A stretch of 64,000 nt of DNA. It comes from JAXHUE01 sp034189655 (GTDB taxonomy: Bacteria > Chloroflexota > Dehalococcoidia > E44-bin15). Positions 7,613 to 16,093 of the stretch are shown in pieces. A model generated the notes under the pieces. It searched no databases. It was not told the origin of the DNA and saw nothing but the letters and a program-made list of their open reading frames with translations. The DNA is taken from positions 1-64,000 of the forward strand of contig JAXHUE010000006.1 in assembly GCA_034189655.1 (NCBI GenBank), written 5' to 3'. Within the stretch, counting starts at the first letter, position 1. The number at the start of each line of letters is the position of its first letter. The translations under genes were made by a program, and so were the position numbers.

Positions 7613-8101
7613 TCACACTCTGAACCTCGCGTCTGACCTCTCTTTCCACGCCCGCGTGGACTTCCCTGAACACCAGCCTATCCGTTCGACTTCCCGCCAG
7701 TCAAAATCTGGCACATACGGCTTGATGTCCAGGAGAGGGGTGCCATCAACAACGTCCACATCTTCAATATCGAGAAGGTTGTTCTCTATCGCAACCAATC
7801 GCACCACGGAAATGCCAATCGGGTTTGGTCGTGCCGGTGCCCTTATGGCAAATATCCCATGGGTCTCTTTCTCTCCCAGGAAAGGCATGGCCTGTAGTGC
7901 GTAACCCTTTACCAGGTGGAAGTGATAGAGTAGCATTATGTGAGAGAACCCGCCGATGTCTTTGAGACCAGCACAGTACTGCTCATACACCTCCACCGTC
8001 CCCTCTATGCCTTGAGCGCCACAGGGCTGTATCGGCATCCCTTCCACTTCTTTGAACGGTGAGTGGATGACACCTATCGGCCTATATGTTATGGTTCCCA
8101 T
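7613..8101 (-). CDS. trmO: TrmO-like tRNA methyltransferase
   Basis: 162 aa TsaA/YaeB family protein. TrmO uses SAM to N6-methylate threonylcarbamoyl-adenosine 37 of some tRNAs. The family core is visible: YRPIGVIHSPF, GFSHIMLLYHFH, then HGIFAIRAPARPNPIG and DIKPYVPDFD. ATG 8101 is preferred over upstream starts because AGAGGA lies eight bases before it. It follows wtpA on the same strand by 37 bases, so it may be transcribed with the tungstate operon. Some TrmO-like proteins, often beside metal or cofactor genes, may have other substrates, so the tRNA role is a family-level inference. Confidence 0.8.
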   Translation of the reverse strand: MGTITYRPIGVIHSPFKEVEGMPIQPCGAQGIEGTVEVYEQYCAGLKDIGGFSHIMLLYHFHLVKGYALQAMPFLGEKETHGIFAIRAPARPNPIGISVVRLVAIENNLLDIEDVDVVDGTPLLDIKPYVPDFDWREVERIGWCSGKSTRAWKERSDARFRV

Positions 8102-8138
8102 GCTAATTCCTCTAGCTACCACTCATGGTGAGACCCTT

Positions 8139-9278
8139 TCAACACCGTGACGTAGTTGTGGTGAACACTGGTATGCGAACGGTGGCCACCAGCGGGCTCA
8201 GCGATGACGGCAGTCTCTCCGGGTAGTCACAGCGAGCCGGGACGAAGCAGGGCTGTCCGTTCTGCTCCTCAAGTATCTCCCTCCCCGTCTCGGAGAGCAG
8301 CAGCTCGATGAACTCCGCCGCCAGCTCACTATTCGGCGCATTCTCGGTGATGGTAATGCCATAGACGATGGGCGCCCCCACCTGGGCTTCGTAAGTCGGA
8401 GGAGGGCCGGCTGATTTTACTATCTCTACGGAGGCTTCCGCGTAGAAGTCCTCGTAGCTTATGCCGGAGTCTCCAATCTCCCCTGTCTGGGAGAGGTTTA
8501 TGGCACCATCGAGGTCGATGAAGTTCAACCCATGCTGCACAGCCACGGAGCTGTACTCGAAGGCATAGTCCAGGTCGCCGGACTGGAGCAGGGCCACCAG
8601 GTCAACCGACTTGGACCTTACTATTTCCTGGCCCTGGCTCGCTCTGCCCCGCTCATGCTCGCTGCCCGGGATGCAGGCGTCATAGAGCCCGTCAGCGTCG
8701 GGGTCCGGGGTGAGCCCAAACTCAGCGGCCTGGTCGTAGTAGTACTCCTCTGCCAGCTGAAACACCATGAGCGTCCTGTAGCCGCAAGGGTCATCATCGG
8801 GGTCGCTGTGCCCCCAGGTTACCTCGCCGCTGCCCAGCACGTGATACCACATTTCGCTGCCGTTCTCTATCTCGTCGGCGTAGGGCGCACCGTCCCGGTA
8901 GCAGAGGACCATCTTGTTGCCGGCGAAGATGATGTTCCAGTCTGCATAACCAGGCTCGTAGAGCCTTTCCGGTATCAGCTTATAGTCAGCGGAGGCTATT
9001 ATGTCGGGAGGCGCTTCCCCCGCCTCCTCCCTCGTTATGGACTTGTTTATCATCGCAGCGCTGCCGCCCGACTCGCACAGGACGTCCACATCGGGATGAG
9101 TCTCCTCGAACTCGGCTTCCATCTGGCTGAAAGGCACAGACAGGCTGCCCGCATGGTAGATCGTAAGGACCTCTGTTCTGGCCTCCTTGCCACAACCGCA
9201 TCCAAACAGCGAGGTCAGGGCCAGGACCAGGGCCAGGGCCAGGACTATCGGGGTAGCTTTTACCGTTCTGTGTTTCAC
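8139..9278 (-). CDS. wtpA: Tungstate/molybdate-binding lipoprotein WtpA
   Basis: 379 aa extracytoplasmic solute-binding protein. The N-terminus is a lipoprotein signal: hydrophobic core LVLALALVLALTS and lipobox LFGC with Cys27 as acylation site. The mature part begins LTIYHAGSLSVPF and contains GSAAMINKSI, DIIASADYKLIP and WNIIFAGNKMVL, the landmarks of the archaeal-type WtpA/ModA branch that binds tungstate or molybdate oxyanions. It is the last transporter gene of a wtpB-wtpC-wtpA operon (17 bases after wtpC). The specificity for tungstate over molybdate is inferred from subfamily resemblance. Confidence 0.85.
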   Translation of the reverse strand: MKHRTVKATPIVLALALVLALTSLFGCGCGKEARTEVLTIYHAGSLSVPFSQMEAEFEETHPDVDVLCESGGSAAMINKSITREEAGEAPPDIIASADYKLIPERLYEPGYADWNIIFAGNKMVLCYRDGAPYADEIENGSEMWYHVLGSGEVTWGHSDPDDDPCGYRTLMVFQLAEEYYYDQAAEFGLTPDPDADGLYDACIPGSEHERGRASQGQEIVRSKSVDLVALLQSGDLDYAFEYSSVAVQHGLNFIDLDGAINLSQTGEIGDSGISYEDFYAEASVEIVKSAGPPPTYEAQVGAPIVYGITITENAPNSELAAEFIELLLSETGREILEEQNGQPCFVPARCDYPERLPSSLSPLVATVRIPVFTTTTSRC

Positions 9279-9295
9279 GGTCTCAATCCTCCTTG

Positions 9296-10342
9296 CTAAA
9301 ACACGTGTATCGCCGACGCCTTAAATGTTATCCATACCTTGTCCTCCTTTGTGAAGTCCAGCTCCTCGAAGGCCTGCCTGGTAACCAGGCATACGAAGGC
9401 CGGTGGGACATCTACCGTCACGTACAGCACGGCACCCTTGTCGAAAATGCTGGTGACAGCGCCCTCGAAGCAGTTCCTGGCCGTGGACTTGAGTGGCTCC
9501 CTCGAGATGAAGATGTCCTCGGGGCGGAGCGAGAGGTGTACTCTCCCCCTCAGCCCTGTTAGTGTCGCCAGCCTGACGTCGCCGATGTCGACCTGGACAT
9601 AGTCATCATCGCCCTCCTCTATCACGCCGCTGAAAACGTTGCGCGACAGGGCGAAGTTCGCCACGAACTCCGAGTTCGGGCGGCGAAGCACATCCTCGGG
9701 CGTCCCTATTTGCGCTATTCGTCCTTCGTTCAGCACGGCGACGCGGTGTCCGAGGGCGATGGCCTCCTCGAAATCGTGGGTGACATGGATGATGGTCACC
9801 TTCAGCCTGCGATGTACCTCGACCAGCTCCTGCTGCGTCCTCTCTCTGGTCTCGGGGTCGAGGGCACTCAGGGGCTCATCGAGCAAGAGCACGGCAGGCT
9901 CCGTGACCAGGGCACGGGCCAGCGCCACCTTCTGCTTCTCACCCCCGCTCATGGTGGTAGGGTCTCTTTGGAGCAACTCGGTGACGCCCAGCACCTCGGC
10001 TATGCCCTGAACCCTGGGCCTGATCTCCCTCCTAGGGCATTTCATCGCCCTAAGCCCGAAGGCGATGTTATCCTCCACAGAAAGATGGGGGAAAAGGACC
10101 TGCTCCTGGTAAACCATGGCGATGCCCCTCTTCTCCGGCTTGAGCCTGGTGATCTCCTTGCCGTCGACGGAGACGGTTCCGCGGAGGATGGGGTAGAGCC
10201 CGGCTATGGCCTCCAGGAGCACGGTCTTCCCCGCACCGGTGGGTCCCAGGATGATGAAATACTCCCCCTCATCGACATCGAGGCTGATGTCCTGAAGCAG
10301 GAAACTGCCAAGATTTACCTTGAGACCTCTGACCTGGATCAA
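9296..10342 (-). CDS. wtpC: Tungstate/molybdate ABC transporter ATPase
   Basis: 348 aa ABC ATPase. Walker A GPTGAGKT near residues 33-40, Q-loop VYQEQVLFPHL, signature MSGGEKQKVALARAL, Walker B VLLLDEPLSALD and switch VTHDFEEA are all present. After about residue 235 comes a TOBE/MOP-like region (LRGRVHLSLRPEDIF), which in ModC-type proteins binds the oxyanion for feedback control. It overlaps wtpB by 4 bases (ATGA), so the two are translationally coupled. Confidence 0.9.
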   Translation of the reverse strand: MIQVRGLKVNLGSFLLQDISLDVDEGEYFIILGPTGAGKTVLLEAIAGLYPILRGTVSVDGKEITRLKPEKRGIAMVYQEQVLFPHLSVEDNIAFGLRAMKCPRREIRPRVQGIAEVLGVTELLQRDPTTMSGGEKQKVALARALVTEPAVLLLDEPLSALDPETRERTQQELVEVHRRLKVTIIHVTHDFEEAIALGHRVAVLNEGRIAQIGTPEDVLRRPNSEFVANFALSRNVFSGVIEEGDDDYVQVDIGDVRLATLTGLRGRVHLSLRPEDIFISREPLKSTARNCFEGAVTSIFDKGAVLYVTVDVPPAFVCLVTRQAFEELDFTKEDKVWITFKASAIHVF

Positions 10343-11160
10343 GACTTCTTTCCTTTGAGAGCGAGCATCCTCAGCGTCACAAAGGTGACGAGCGATATCA
10401 GTATTACCAGCACGGCCACCGGGCGGGCATAGTCCAGCCCGAATTGATTGAAGCGGTCAGCGACCAGGATGGGAGCAACCACGGGGTGCTCTCCCATGAA
10501 GGGCACATGATAGGCCAGGATGAGCACAGCGCCGAATTCGCTCACGCCCCGGGCCCACATCATCACTGAGCCAGAGAAAATGCTCCTCCAGGCCAGCGGC
10601 AGCGAGACGCGGAAGAAGACCCTCCAAGGCGAGGCGCCCAGGGTCCGGGCTACCTTCTCCAATCTCACGTCCACCGCCTTGAAACCATCCCTGGCGGAGT
10701 CGATGAGGAAGGGGACGCTGACGAACATCATGGCGATGACAACCCCGGCAAGGGCATCAACAAAGGTAATCCCTATAGAGCCGAAGAGCTTCCCCATGAA
10801 GAACTGCCTTCCGAAGACGAAGAGCAGCGCGATGCCGGCTGCCGAATGAGGGATCACAATGGGCACGTCGATGAGCCCTTCCAGGAACCGCTTACCCCGA
10901 AAGTCGTGGCGGGCCAGGAGGTAGGAGAGCGGGATACCCAGGAGTAGCCCCACTGCTGTAGCTATCAAAGCGGCACAAATGGTGAGCAGGATCGATGAAT
11001 AAACCTCCGGGTCGAGGAGGGTGTCCCACAGAATCCCCAGTGACGAGGAGGTCGCCGTCTTTACCAGGGGGGCCAAAATGAACAGCAGCATGAGGATGCC
11101 GAGCACTATAAAGACTATGCTCATGCTGTCCAGTCTCACCCTAGAGAGAAGTCTACTCAT
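10339..11160 (-). CDS. wtpB: Tungstate/molybdate ABC transporter permease
   Basis: 273 aa inner-membrane permease with six or so hydrophobic helices. The cytoplasmic EAA loop is clear: EKVARTLGASPWRVFFRVSLPLA, the ATPase docking site. It ends MWARGVSEFGAVLILAYH, typical of ModB/CysT/WtpB permeases. First gene of the wtpB-wtpC-wtpA operon, starting about 85 bases after the attenuator of the upstream riboswitch-like leader. Confidence 0.9.
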   Translation of the reverse strand: MSRLLSRVRLDSMSIVFIVLGILMLLFILAPLVKTATSSSLGILWDTLLDPEVYSSILLTICAALIATAVGLLLGIPLSYLLARHDFRGKRFLEGLIDVPIVIPHSAAGIALLFVFGRQFFMGKLFGSIGITFVDALAGVVIAMMFVSVPFLIDSARDGFKAVDVRLEKVARTLGASPWRVFFRVSLPLAWRSIFSGSVMMWARGVSEFGAVLILAYHVPFMGEHPVVAPILVADRFNQFGLDYARPVAVLVILISLVTFVTLRMLALKGKKS

Positions 11161-11235
11161 GCCCCTTCTCCCATCTGAGGAATCTCATGGTGCCCAGCGC
11201 CTTCACGAGCAGAAGCGACGGGGAAAAGGTAGCAG

Positions 11236-11271
11236 TGAGAAAGAAGTAGCGCTTCGCAGAAGGAAGCGCTA
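11236..11271 (-). terminator. Attenuator hairpin in the wtp leader
   Basis: On the minus strand TAGCGCTTC (11271-11263) and GAAGCGCTA (11255-11247) make a 9-bp perfect stem with a 7-base loop, followed by CTTCTTTCTC. It sits between the riboswitch candidate and wtpB, where a regulated terminator is expected. Confidence 0.65.
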
Positions 11272-11297
11272 TCTGACTTTGCAGAGATACCATATAC

Positions 11298-11393
11298 TTC
11301 TCCTTTCCAACTACGGGAGGCGATACCATTTCTAGCATCACCCTATCGGCCACCCTCCATGGACATGGCCTTTAGGACAGGTGGCTCGGAGAA
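11298..11393 (-). promoter_or_regulatory. Moco/Tuco riboswitch candidate
   Basis: The transcribed leader of wtpB folds as nested stems: P1 TTCTCC (11393-11388) with GGAGAA (11303-11298), P2 GCCACC with GGTGGC, then AGGGTGATGC, a short GATA/TATC stem and the block GCCTCCCG-TAGTTGGAAAGG. This order and the GGGTGATGC and GCCTCCCG blocks match what I recall of the Moco RNA motif, which senses molybdenum or tungsten cofactor and often precedes their transporter genes. A terminator hairpin follows. No covariance search was possible, so the class call is tentative. A 66-codon open frame across it is probably spurious. Confidence 0.6.
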
Positions 11394-11402
11394 CCCTTTA
11401 GT

Positions 11403-11640
11403 CTATTTCAAGAAAGCCGTCGCACCCGTTCGGGAGGTGTCATAGCCACGCACACTGTCTACCACCTTTCTGAGACCTTCACTCCCACTACTCACTCAAA
11501 AGGGTGCCAGCAATGGCCCCCCGTAATCCGCTACTGGGAAGACCAGGCCGTATCTCTCCCTGATCAGCGGGAGGAAGCCGAGGCCAGGAGGTGCGCGCAG
11601 ATGCCTCGATGCCCAGCCCGACATCGGCCTCACCCCGAGC
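11403..11640 (-). pseudogene. Frameshifted PBP-like (molybdate-binding) domain remnant
   Basis: Pieces of a single protein appear in different minus-strand frames: GEADVGLGIEA (11634-11602), then GLGFLPLIRERYGLVFPV, then, after a TGA, RGYDTSRTG (near 11450-11424) and a stop at 11403. This order, especially ADVGLGI, then F-PL-RERYDLVIP, then GYDTSRTG, is that of the PBP-like domain (PF12727) found C-terminal to MoeA or on DNA-binding molybdate regulators. At least two frameshifts or stops interrupt it. Lying just upstream of wtpBCA, it is probably the remains of a Mo/W regulator or MoeA fusion. Confidence 0.65.
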
Positions 11641-12040
11641 GCTATAGTCTATTCGCTGCGACGAGTTGCTTTACCTGCTCGGCTATCTGCCTGTATGGGG
11701 GGGCCTGGCTGGCTCCATCGAGGTGTGTTGCGAGCATCGTCTTGTACCACTTGAGCTATATCAATTATAACAAATCCGCCGAAGAAGGCAATACCTGATC
11801 TCTGGGGGAATACTGTGTCTCTCGGCTGAAAGCAAAGGTGTGTCATCACGCAGTTCCCACCACGGGCCTGTGCCAGAGTGGACAGACGTGAATATCACAA
11901 ACGCGGGGAAAGTGACATTGCTCTGGCCAGGGCGGCTCCGGTCGGTCAAATGCCTGTGGTTGGGCTCGTCCATAGCCCTGAAATGACAGGATCACAGTGG
12001 CGAATCTGCGACCAAATTCAGACGTTGGTGGAGAGGTGTG
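11641..12040. other. Intergenic, probably decayed sequence
   Basis: No frame has both a start signal and a recognisable product. A short tRNA-like string occurs near 11735-11770 but does not fold into a cloverleaf. The stretch lies between the end of the glycosyltransferase gene and the PBP-like remnant and may hold more of the same decayed gene. Confidence 0.4.
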
Positions 12041-13864
12041 CTAGGGTTGCTCATCGGTGGCCATGAGTAAATCGAGGATCTCCTCCTGGGTGAGGTCAGT
12101 ATCTCGCGTAAATACCATGGACATCGGGTGATCGAACACCGTGAATGTCTCATCGGCATAGCCCATGTTGATGGCAATGCCCCCGGGATAGCACGACTCC
12201 AGACCCTCGGGCACAGGGAGGCCCGGTCGATTGAACGTGTCATCTACTATTGTAACGCCCCAGAGGCTTGGATAGGAGGTGGCACAATAGACCAGCTCGA
12301 AGCCAAGCTCCCCTGAGAAGAGGAGCTCGTAGTACCTGGAGCTATACGGGTACCGCTCTGTGAGCCTCCCAACGGTACCATACACCCTGTTCGTCAGGAT
12401 GATGATGTAGTCGGCCTCGTCTATCTGCTGTGCCATGGCGGCCATCTTCTCCGGTGTGTCCGGGTCGAAGAGGCGAAGCCTCTCTACATGATACGGGCCC
12501 AGGTAGAGCAGATGCTCCCAGTCCTCCACGGCGGCGACCTCGTCCGGCTCTATCGTGGCGTTTGCCCACTCGGTGGCCTGCACCACTGGATGGGGCTGAG
12601 CGTAGATGCTGACGTGGGCGATGGAGTAGAACACAGAGGCCGCAACGACGAGCACAGTCAGACCGACCACAGACATCCGCCACCTGCCGCGCAGTCGCTG
12701 GTACGCGAAGTCAAACAGGCGGGCAGCGAGCAGGCACAGGAAGGGGACGAGCGGCAGCATGTAGCGAATGAACTTGGCCTCCATGGTGCCTACGACCAGG
12801 AAGTACGGCAGTATCCACGAGAGCAGCAGGAGGTCGCACTTGTGGCGGTGTTTCGCTGCGTAGCCGATGGTGAAGAGGAGGGCCCCCCACGCAGCGATCG
12901 ACAGGGGCAGGCCCATTCCCCAGATAGAGAGGTTCCTGATGTGGTAGAGGAACGGGGTGGTATCGATGAACTGCCGCGTCCACGCCAGGTCCGAGGCCCC
13001 GGTGATCACGGCATCCCTGTTGAAGTTGGTATCGGCTATAAACGTGTCCCAGTCGATGAAGATATACGGCTCGGCAACGGCAACCGTCACCGCCGCGACG
13101 ACGGCCACGCTGGCCAGCCCCAGGAGGCTGCCCTTGATGGTGCCTGCGCGGAACGAAGACCTGGCGAGGCCGTCGCCCTCGAAGCACCGCAGCACGTAGG
13201 CGGTTACGATCACCGCGACCAGGACGAACGCGGTCATCTTGGTAGCCACCGCCAGGCCCAGGCCGATGCCAATGGGCAGGGCGACCCAGAAGGTGCGCCT
13301 GGTGCCGTTGCTCATGGCCCGTACCGACAGCAGGACGGTCAGGGCTATGAAGAAGGTGAGCATCGAGTCGACGGTGCAGAAGTGGGCCTGCTGGATGGAC
13401 AGCACAGTGAAGGTGGCAAAGAGAGCGGCCAGGATGCCCACCCTGTTGCTGTAGAGGCGTCTCCCCAGCAGGAATACGAGCAGTATGGTCCCGGTATCGA
13501 GCACGGCATTCATGCCGCGGCCCACCAGCCTCAGATCGAACTCAGACAGGCTCTCGTTGAAGTTGGACAGTATGCTGCCGACGGCCTTCAGCAGATATAT
13601 CGGCAGGCTCCCATAGCCGAAGAAATGAGGGTTGAGCGGGCTCTCATCCGGGTTTAGGAGCTGGGACAGTGACGGGGGCCAGTCCGGCAGGTGGATGCGC
13701 CAGGCCGCTGCCAGTATCGAGTGCTCGTCGGGGTGCAGGATCTGGCCCTGGTCCCAGACGATGCCGTACAGGCGAAGGCAGAGGGCACACAGCAGCAGTG
13801 CCCCCATGACTATGGCCACTCGAACGCCGGGGCGAGAGATATATGCCTTTACCTTCTGGTACAT
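12041..13864 (-). CDS. GT39/PMT-type membrane glycosyltransferase
   Basis: 607 aa integral membrane protein of the GT-C class. A first helix (VRVAIVMGALLLCALCLRL) is followed by an extracytoplasmic loop with HPDEHS, the acidic pair these enzymes need to use polyprenyl-phosphate sugar donors. About ten further membrane segments follow and then a C-terminal soluble region (from about residue 410) with no domain I recognise. Predicted to move a sugar from a lipid-linked donor to protein or glycolipid on the outer face. Last gene of the UbiA-flippase-DUF362-GT cluster. ATG 13864 is preferred to a GTG 42 bases upstream; the Shine-Dalgarno (AGGG) is weak. Confidence 0.75.
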   Translation of the reverse strand: MYQKVKAYISRPGVRVAIVMGALLLCALCLRLYGIVWDQGQILHPDEHSILAAAWRIHLPDWPPSLSQLLNPDESPLNPHFFGYGSLPIYLLKAVGSILSNFNESLSEFDLRLVGRGMNAVLDTGTILLVFLLGRRLYSNRVGILAALFATFTVLSIQQAHFCTVDSMLTFFIALTVLLSVRAMSNGTRRTFWVALPIGIGLGLAVATKMTAFVLVAVIVTAYVLRCFEGDGLARSSFRAGTIKGSLLGLASVAVVAAVTVAVAEPYIFIDWDTFIADTNFNRDAVITGASDLAWTRQFIDTTPFLYHIRNLSIWGMGLPLSIAAWGALLFTIGYAAKHRHKCDLLLLSWILPYFLVVGTMEAKFIRYMLPLVPFLCLLAARLFDFAYQRLRGRWRMSVVGLTVLVVAASVFYSIAHVSIYAQPHPVVQATEWANATIEPDEVAAVEDWEHLLYLGPYHVERLRLFDPDTPEKMAAMAQQIDEADYIIILTNRVYGTVGRLTERYPYSSRYYELLFSGELGFELVYCATSYPSLWGVTIVDDTFNRPGLPVPEGLESCYPGGIAINMGYADETFTVFDHPMSMVFTRDTDLTQEEILDLLMATDEQP

Positions 13865-13961
13865 CGCAGCCCTACATCGATGACCTCTCCATGAGTGAGA
13901 GAGCACCCCACGGCCGGGAGAGGGGCCAGCCTATCACGGGTATCCACGCTGTACGCACCCG

Positions 13962-15017
13962 CTAGTAGCTGCGAAACAGGCTGCCCCACTCAGTCTCCAT
14001 GAACTGGTGCACCCTGCGCCTGCCGATCAAGGGATACCACAGATAATCGTGGTATACGCCCGAAGCGAGGATACACAGGTTGAAGAACCAGGTCCGAAAC
14101 AGCAGAGGCTCGATCACACTGGCGCGAAGCAGCCTGTCGAAGAATATGACCGGGCTCTTGCTGGTGTGAAAGTGGAAGTCGACGCCGGAGATGTCCTCGC
14201 CAACGACCTCTATGCCGCCGGGGTCGCCTGTGCCTAGCCCCATATCGTGGGCCGTCTTTATCTTCGGTATGTGCAGGGGCTGAAACCCCATCATCTGAGA
14301 TGCTATGGCGTCGATAGAGACCATGTCACCGCTGGCCAGGATGTAGTTCATTATCCGGGGCACCATGGTACGGGGGCCAGCGCCATCCCCGCATACCGTT
14401 CCATCCGTTACGGCGAACATCCCGGTGTGTATCTCTCTCTGTATGGTGAGCAGGTCCACCAGCACCTCGTGTATGTAGGTGTGACAGTGGTGGCGTGCCT
14501 CCTGGAGCAGGCCGCCGAAGGCGTTTTTCATCGCCCCGGTCATGACAGCATGCCCGTGGGTCTTCATGGTCGGCAGGTGAAGCACGTTGGTCCCCAGGAA
14601 TGGCTCTGGTATGGTGAGGTGGGGAAAGACCTTGGTATCGAGGACGAGCAGTCTCTCTTGGGGCCGGTACGGTACCCAGGACACGCCCTCCAGGGGGACC
14701 AGCTCCACATCGTACTTCTTGAGCACGGGCAGCCACTTGTTGCCCGTCGCCCCCTTCATGACATTGGTGACCACGGTCTTGTTCTCCATGGCCACTATGT
14801 CGGTATAGCCGTCATCGCGCAGTGTCTTGAGCACGCCCTCGAGCTGCCACGGCTCGGTGGAGCAGGCAGGGAAGTAGAGGGACCAGGAGAGGTTCAGCTT
14901 CACTATCGTCCGCCTGTCCCTGGGCAGGTACGACTCATAGTCTGCCAGGTGCATCAACGCGGTGTAGTCCGCCAGCACGGTCTCAGGCGACGTTTTCATC
15001 ACGGCTACTTTGGACAT
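13962..15017 (-). CDS. DUF362 family protein
   Basis: 351 aa DUF362 protein. Conserved features include IVKLNLSW near the N-terminus, HLPTMKTHGHAVMTGAMKN in the middle and SGDMVSIDAIASQMMGF. Members without ferredoxin domains, like this one, have no proven reaction. ATG 15017 sits two bases after the stop of the flippase-like gene, with that gene's last codons supplying GGAGG, so the pair is translationally coupled. The operon suggests a role in cell-envelope lipid or glycan metabolism. Confidence 0.75.
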   Translation of the reverse strand: MSKVAVMKTSPETVLADYTALMHLADYESYLPRDRRTIVKLNLSWSLYFPACSTEPWQLEGVLKTLRDDGYTDIVAMENKTVVTNVMKGATGNKWLPVLKKYDVELVPLEGVSWVPYRPQERLLVLDTKVFPHLTIPEPFLGTNVLHLPTMKTHGHAVMTGAMKNAFGGLLQEARHHCHTYIHEVLVDLLTIQREIHTGMFAVTDGTVCGDGAGPRTMVPRIMNYILASGDMVSIDAIASQMMGFQPLHIPKIKTAHDMGLGTGDPGGIEVVGEDISGVDFHFHTSKSPVIFFDRLLRASVIEPLLFRTWFFNLCILASGVYHDYLWYPLIGRRRVHQFMETEWGSLFRSY

Positions 15018-15018
15018 A

Positions 15019-15975
15019 TCACGCCTCCACCTCTTTGGTCTCTGAACCCATCGTCCTGGCGAATATCGCCAGGGCGACGGCACCGATAGTCATGCCGAAC
15101 CACAGGGTGCACACCCTTATCACGATGGTCGCGGCCACAGACAGCGCGACGGGCAGGCCCTGTAGCACCAGCAGGCCGGCGATGGAGCCCTCGGCCACAC
15201 CCAGCCCGCCGGGGAGCATCGACAGGGCTCCAGCCACCGACGAAAACGAGAATACGAACGTGGACTCCAGGAGCGATGGCTCCCAGCCGAATCCGCCTAT
15301 TACGAAGTATAAGGCCACGCACTCAAAGAACCAAGAGGTGACGCTCAATCCAATAGCGATGAGCAGGCTCCTCCAACTGAACAGATGATAGGCGCTCAAG
15401 TACATGGTGTTGAGGTTGTCTGCGTAGCGGCGAACGACGCGTACCCTGGCAACGAGGCCGAGCAGCCTGGTGCAGAGGTCTCTCTGCCGTATCAGAAGGA
15501 CGAGGGCAGCGACGATGAGGAGGCTGGCCAGCAGCAGCCCCTGGCCGTACCTGAAGGACGCCAGCCCTATGCCGGCCAATAGGGTGAGCCCGATCACATC
15601 GGTGGCCCTCTCGGCAAACACTATGGGTATCGACCTGCTCATCTCGGTCCCGTCATCTTGCTTGATGAGGTACGATTTGAAGACCTCTCCCAGCCTCGCC
15701 GGGGTCATCGACATCGTCATGCCGGAGAGAAATATGAGCACGCTCTTGCCCACCCGCAGCCTGATCCCCAGCTGCCTCAAGTAGTACTCCCACTTGAAGA
15801 ACCTGAAGACGTAGTTCACCAGGGTGAGGCCGAGGATCAAGGGTATGTAGGCCCAGGTGAAACCGGCAAACGCCGCTCCGAGCTCGTCGAGGTCGACGAA
15901 GGCCAGCAGGGCTAGCATCACTACTATGCCCAGTACGATGAGGAGTAACAACCTCCTGGTAGCGTTACGAGACAT
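15019..15975 (-). CDS. LPG synthase/flippase-like membrane protein (UPF0104)
   Basis: 318 aa, about eight membrane segments, of the lysylphosphatidylglycerol synthase TM-region / AglD family. Landmarks: FRFFKWEYYLRQLG, SMTPARLGEVFKSYLIK (the family signature TPGRLGE-like), ERATDVIGL and SMLPGGLGVAEGS near the C-terminus. In other organisms relatives flip or transfer lipid-linked groups; a specific substrate cannot be read. ATG 15975 has AAGG nine bases before it. Confidence 0.75.
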   Translation of the reverse strand: MSRNATRRLLLLIVLGIVVMLALLAFVDLDELGAAFAGFTWAYIPLILGLTLVNYVFRFFKWEYYLRQLGIRLRVGKSVLIFLSGMTMSMTPARLGEVFKSYLIKQDDGTEMSRSIPIVFAERATDVIGLTLLAGIGLASFRYGQGLLLASLLIVAALVLLIRQRDLCTRLLGLVARVRVVRRYADNLNTMYLSAYHLFSWRSLLIAIGLSVTSWFFECVALYFVIGGFGWEPSLLESTFVFSFSSVAGALSMLPGGLGVAEGSIAGLLVLQGLPVALSVAATIVIRVCTLWFGMTIGAVALAIFARTMGSETKEVEA

Positions 15976-16093
15976 GATAGATGCCTTAACCCCCCACCTG
16001 GCCTGACATACCAGAGGCGAAACGGCCTGGTAGAAGCCGGTGCCCTCACCGAGGGGGCGCCTGCGGTGCGCTCCAGGCACCACCCCCCGGTAC

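Noticed and set aside
11153..11353. 66-codon open frame just before wtpB
   Set aside because: It lies across the riboswitch-like stems and the terminator hairpin, and its text has no protein family resemblance.
11730..11770. tRNA-like string (minus strand TATAGCTCAAGTGGTA)
   Set aside because: It resembles the D-arm of the tRNA-Ala at 53212-53287, but no acceptor, anticodon or T-arm partners fold. Treated as chance or a tiny fragment.
12488..13657. 389-codon open frame antisense to the glycosyltransferase gene
   Set aside because: Shadow frame created by high GC; the minus-strand gene has clear membrane segments and family motifs.
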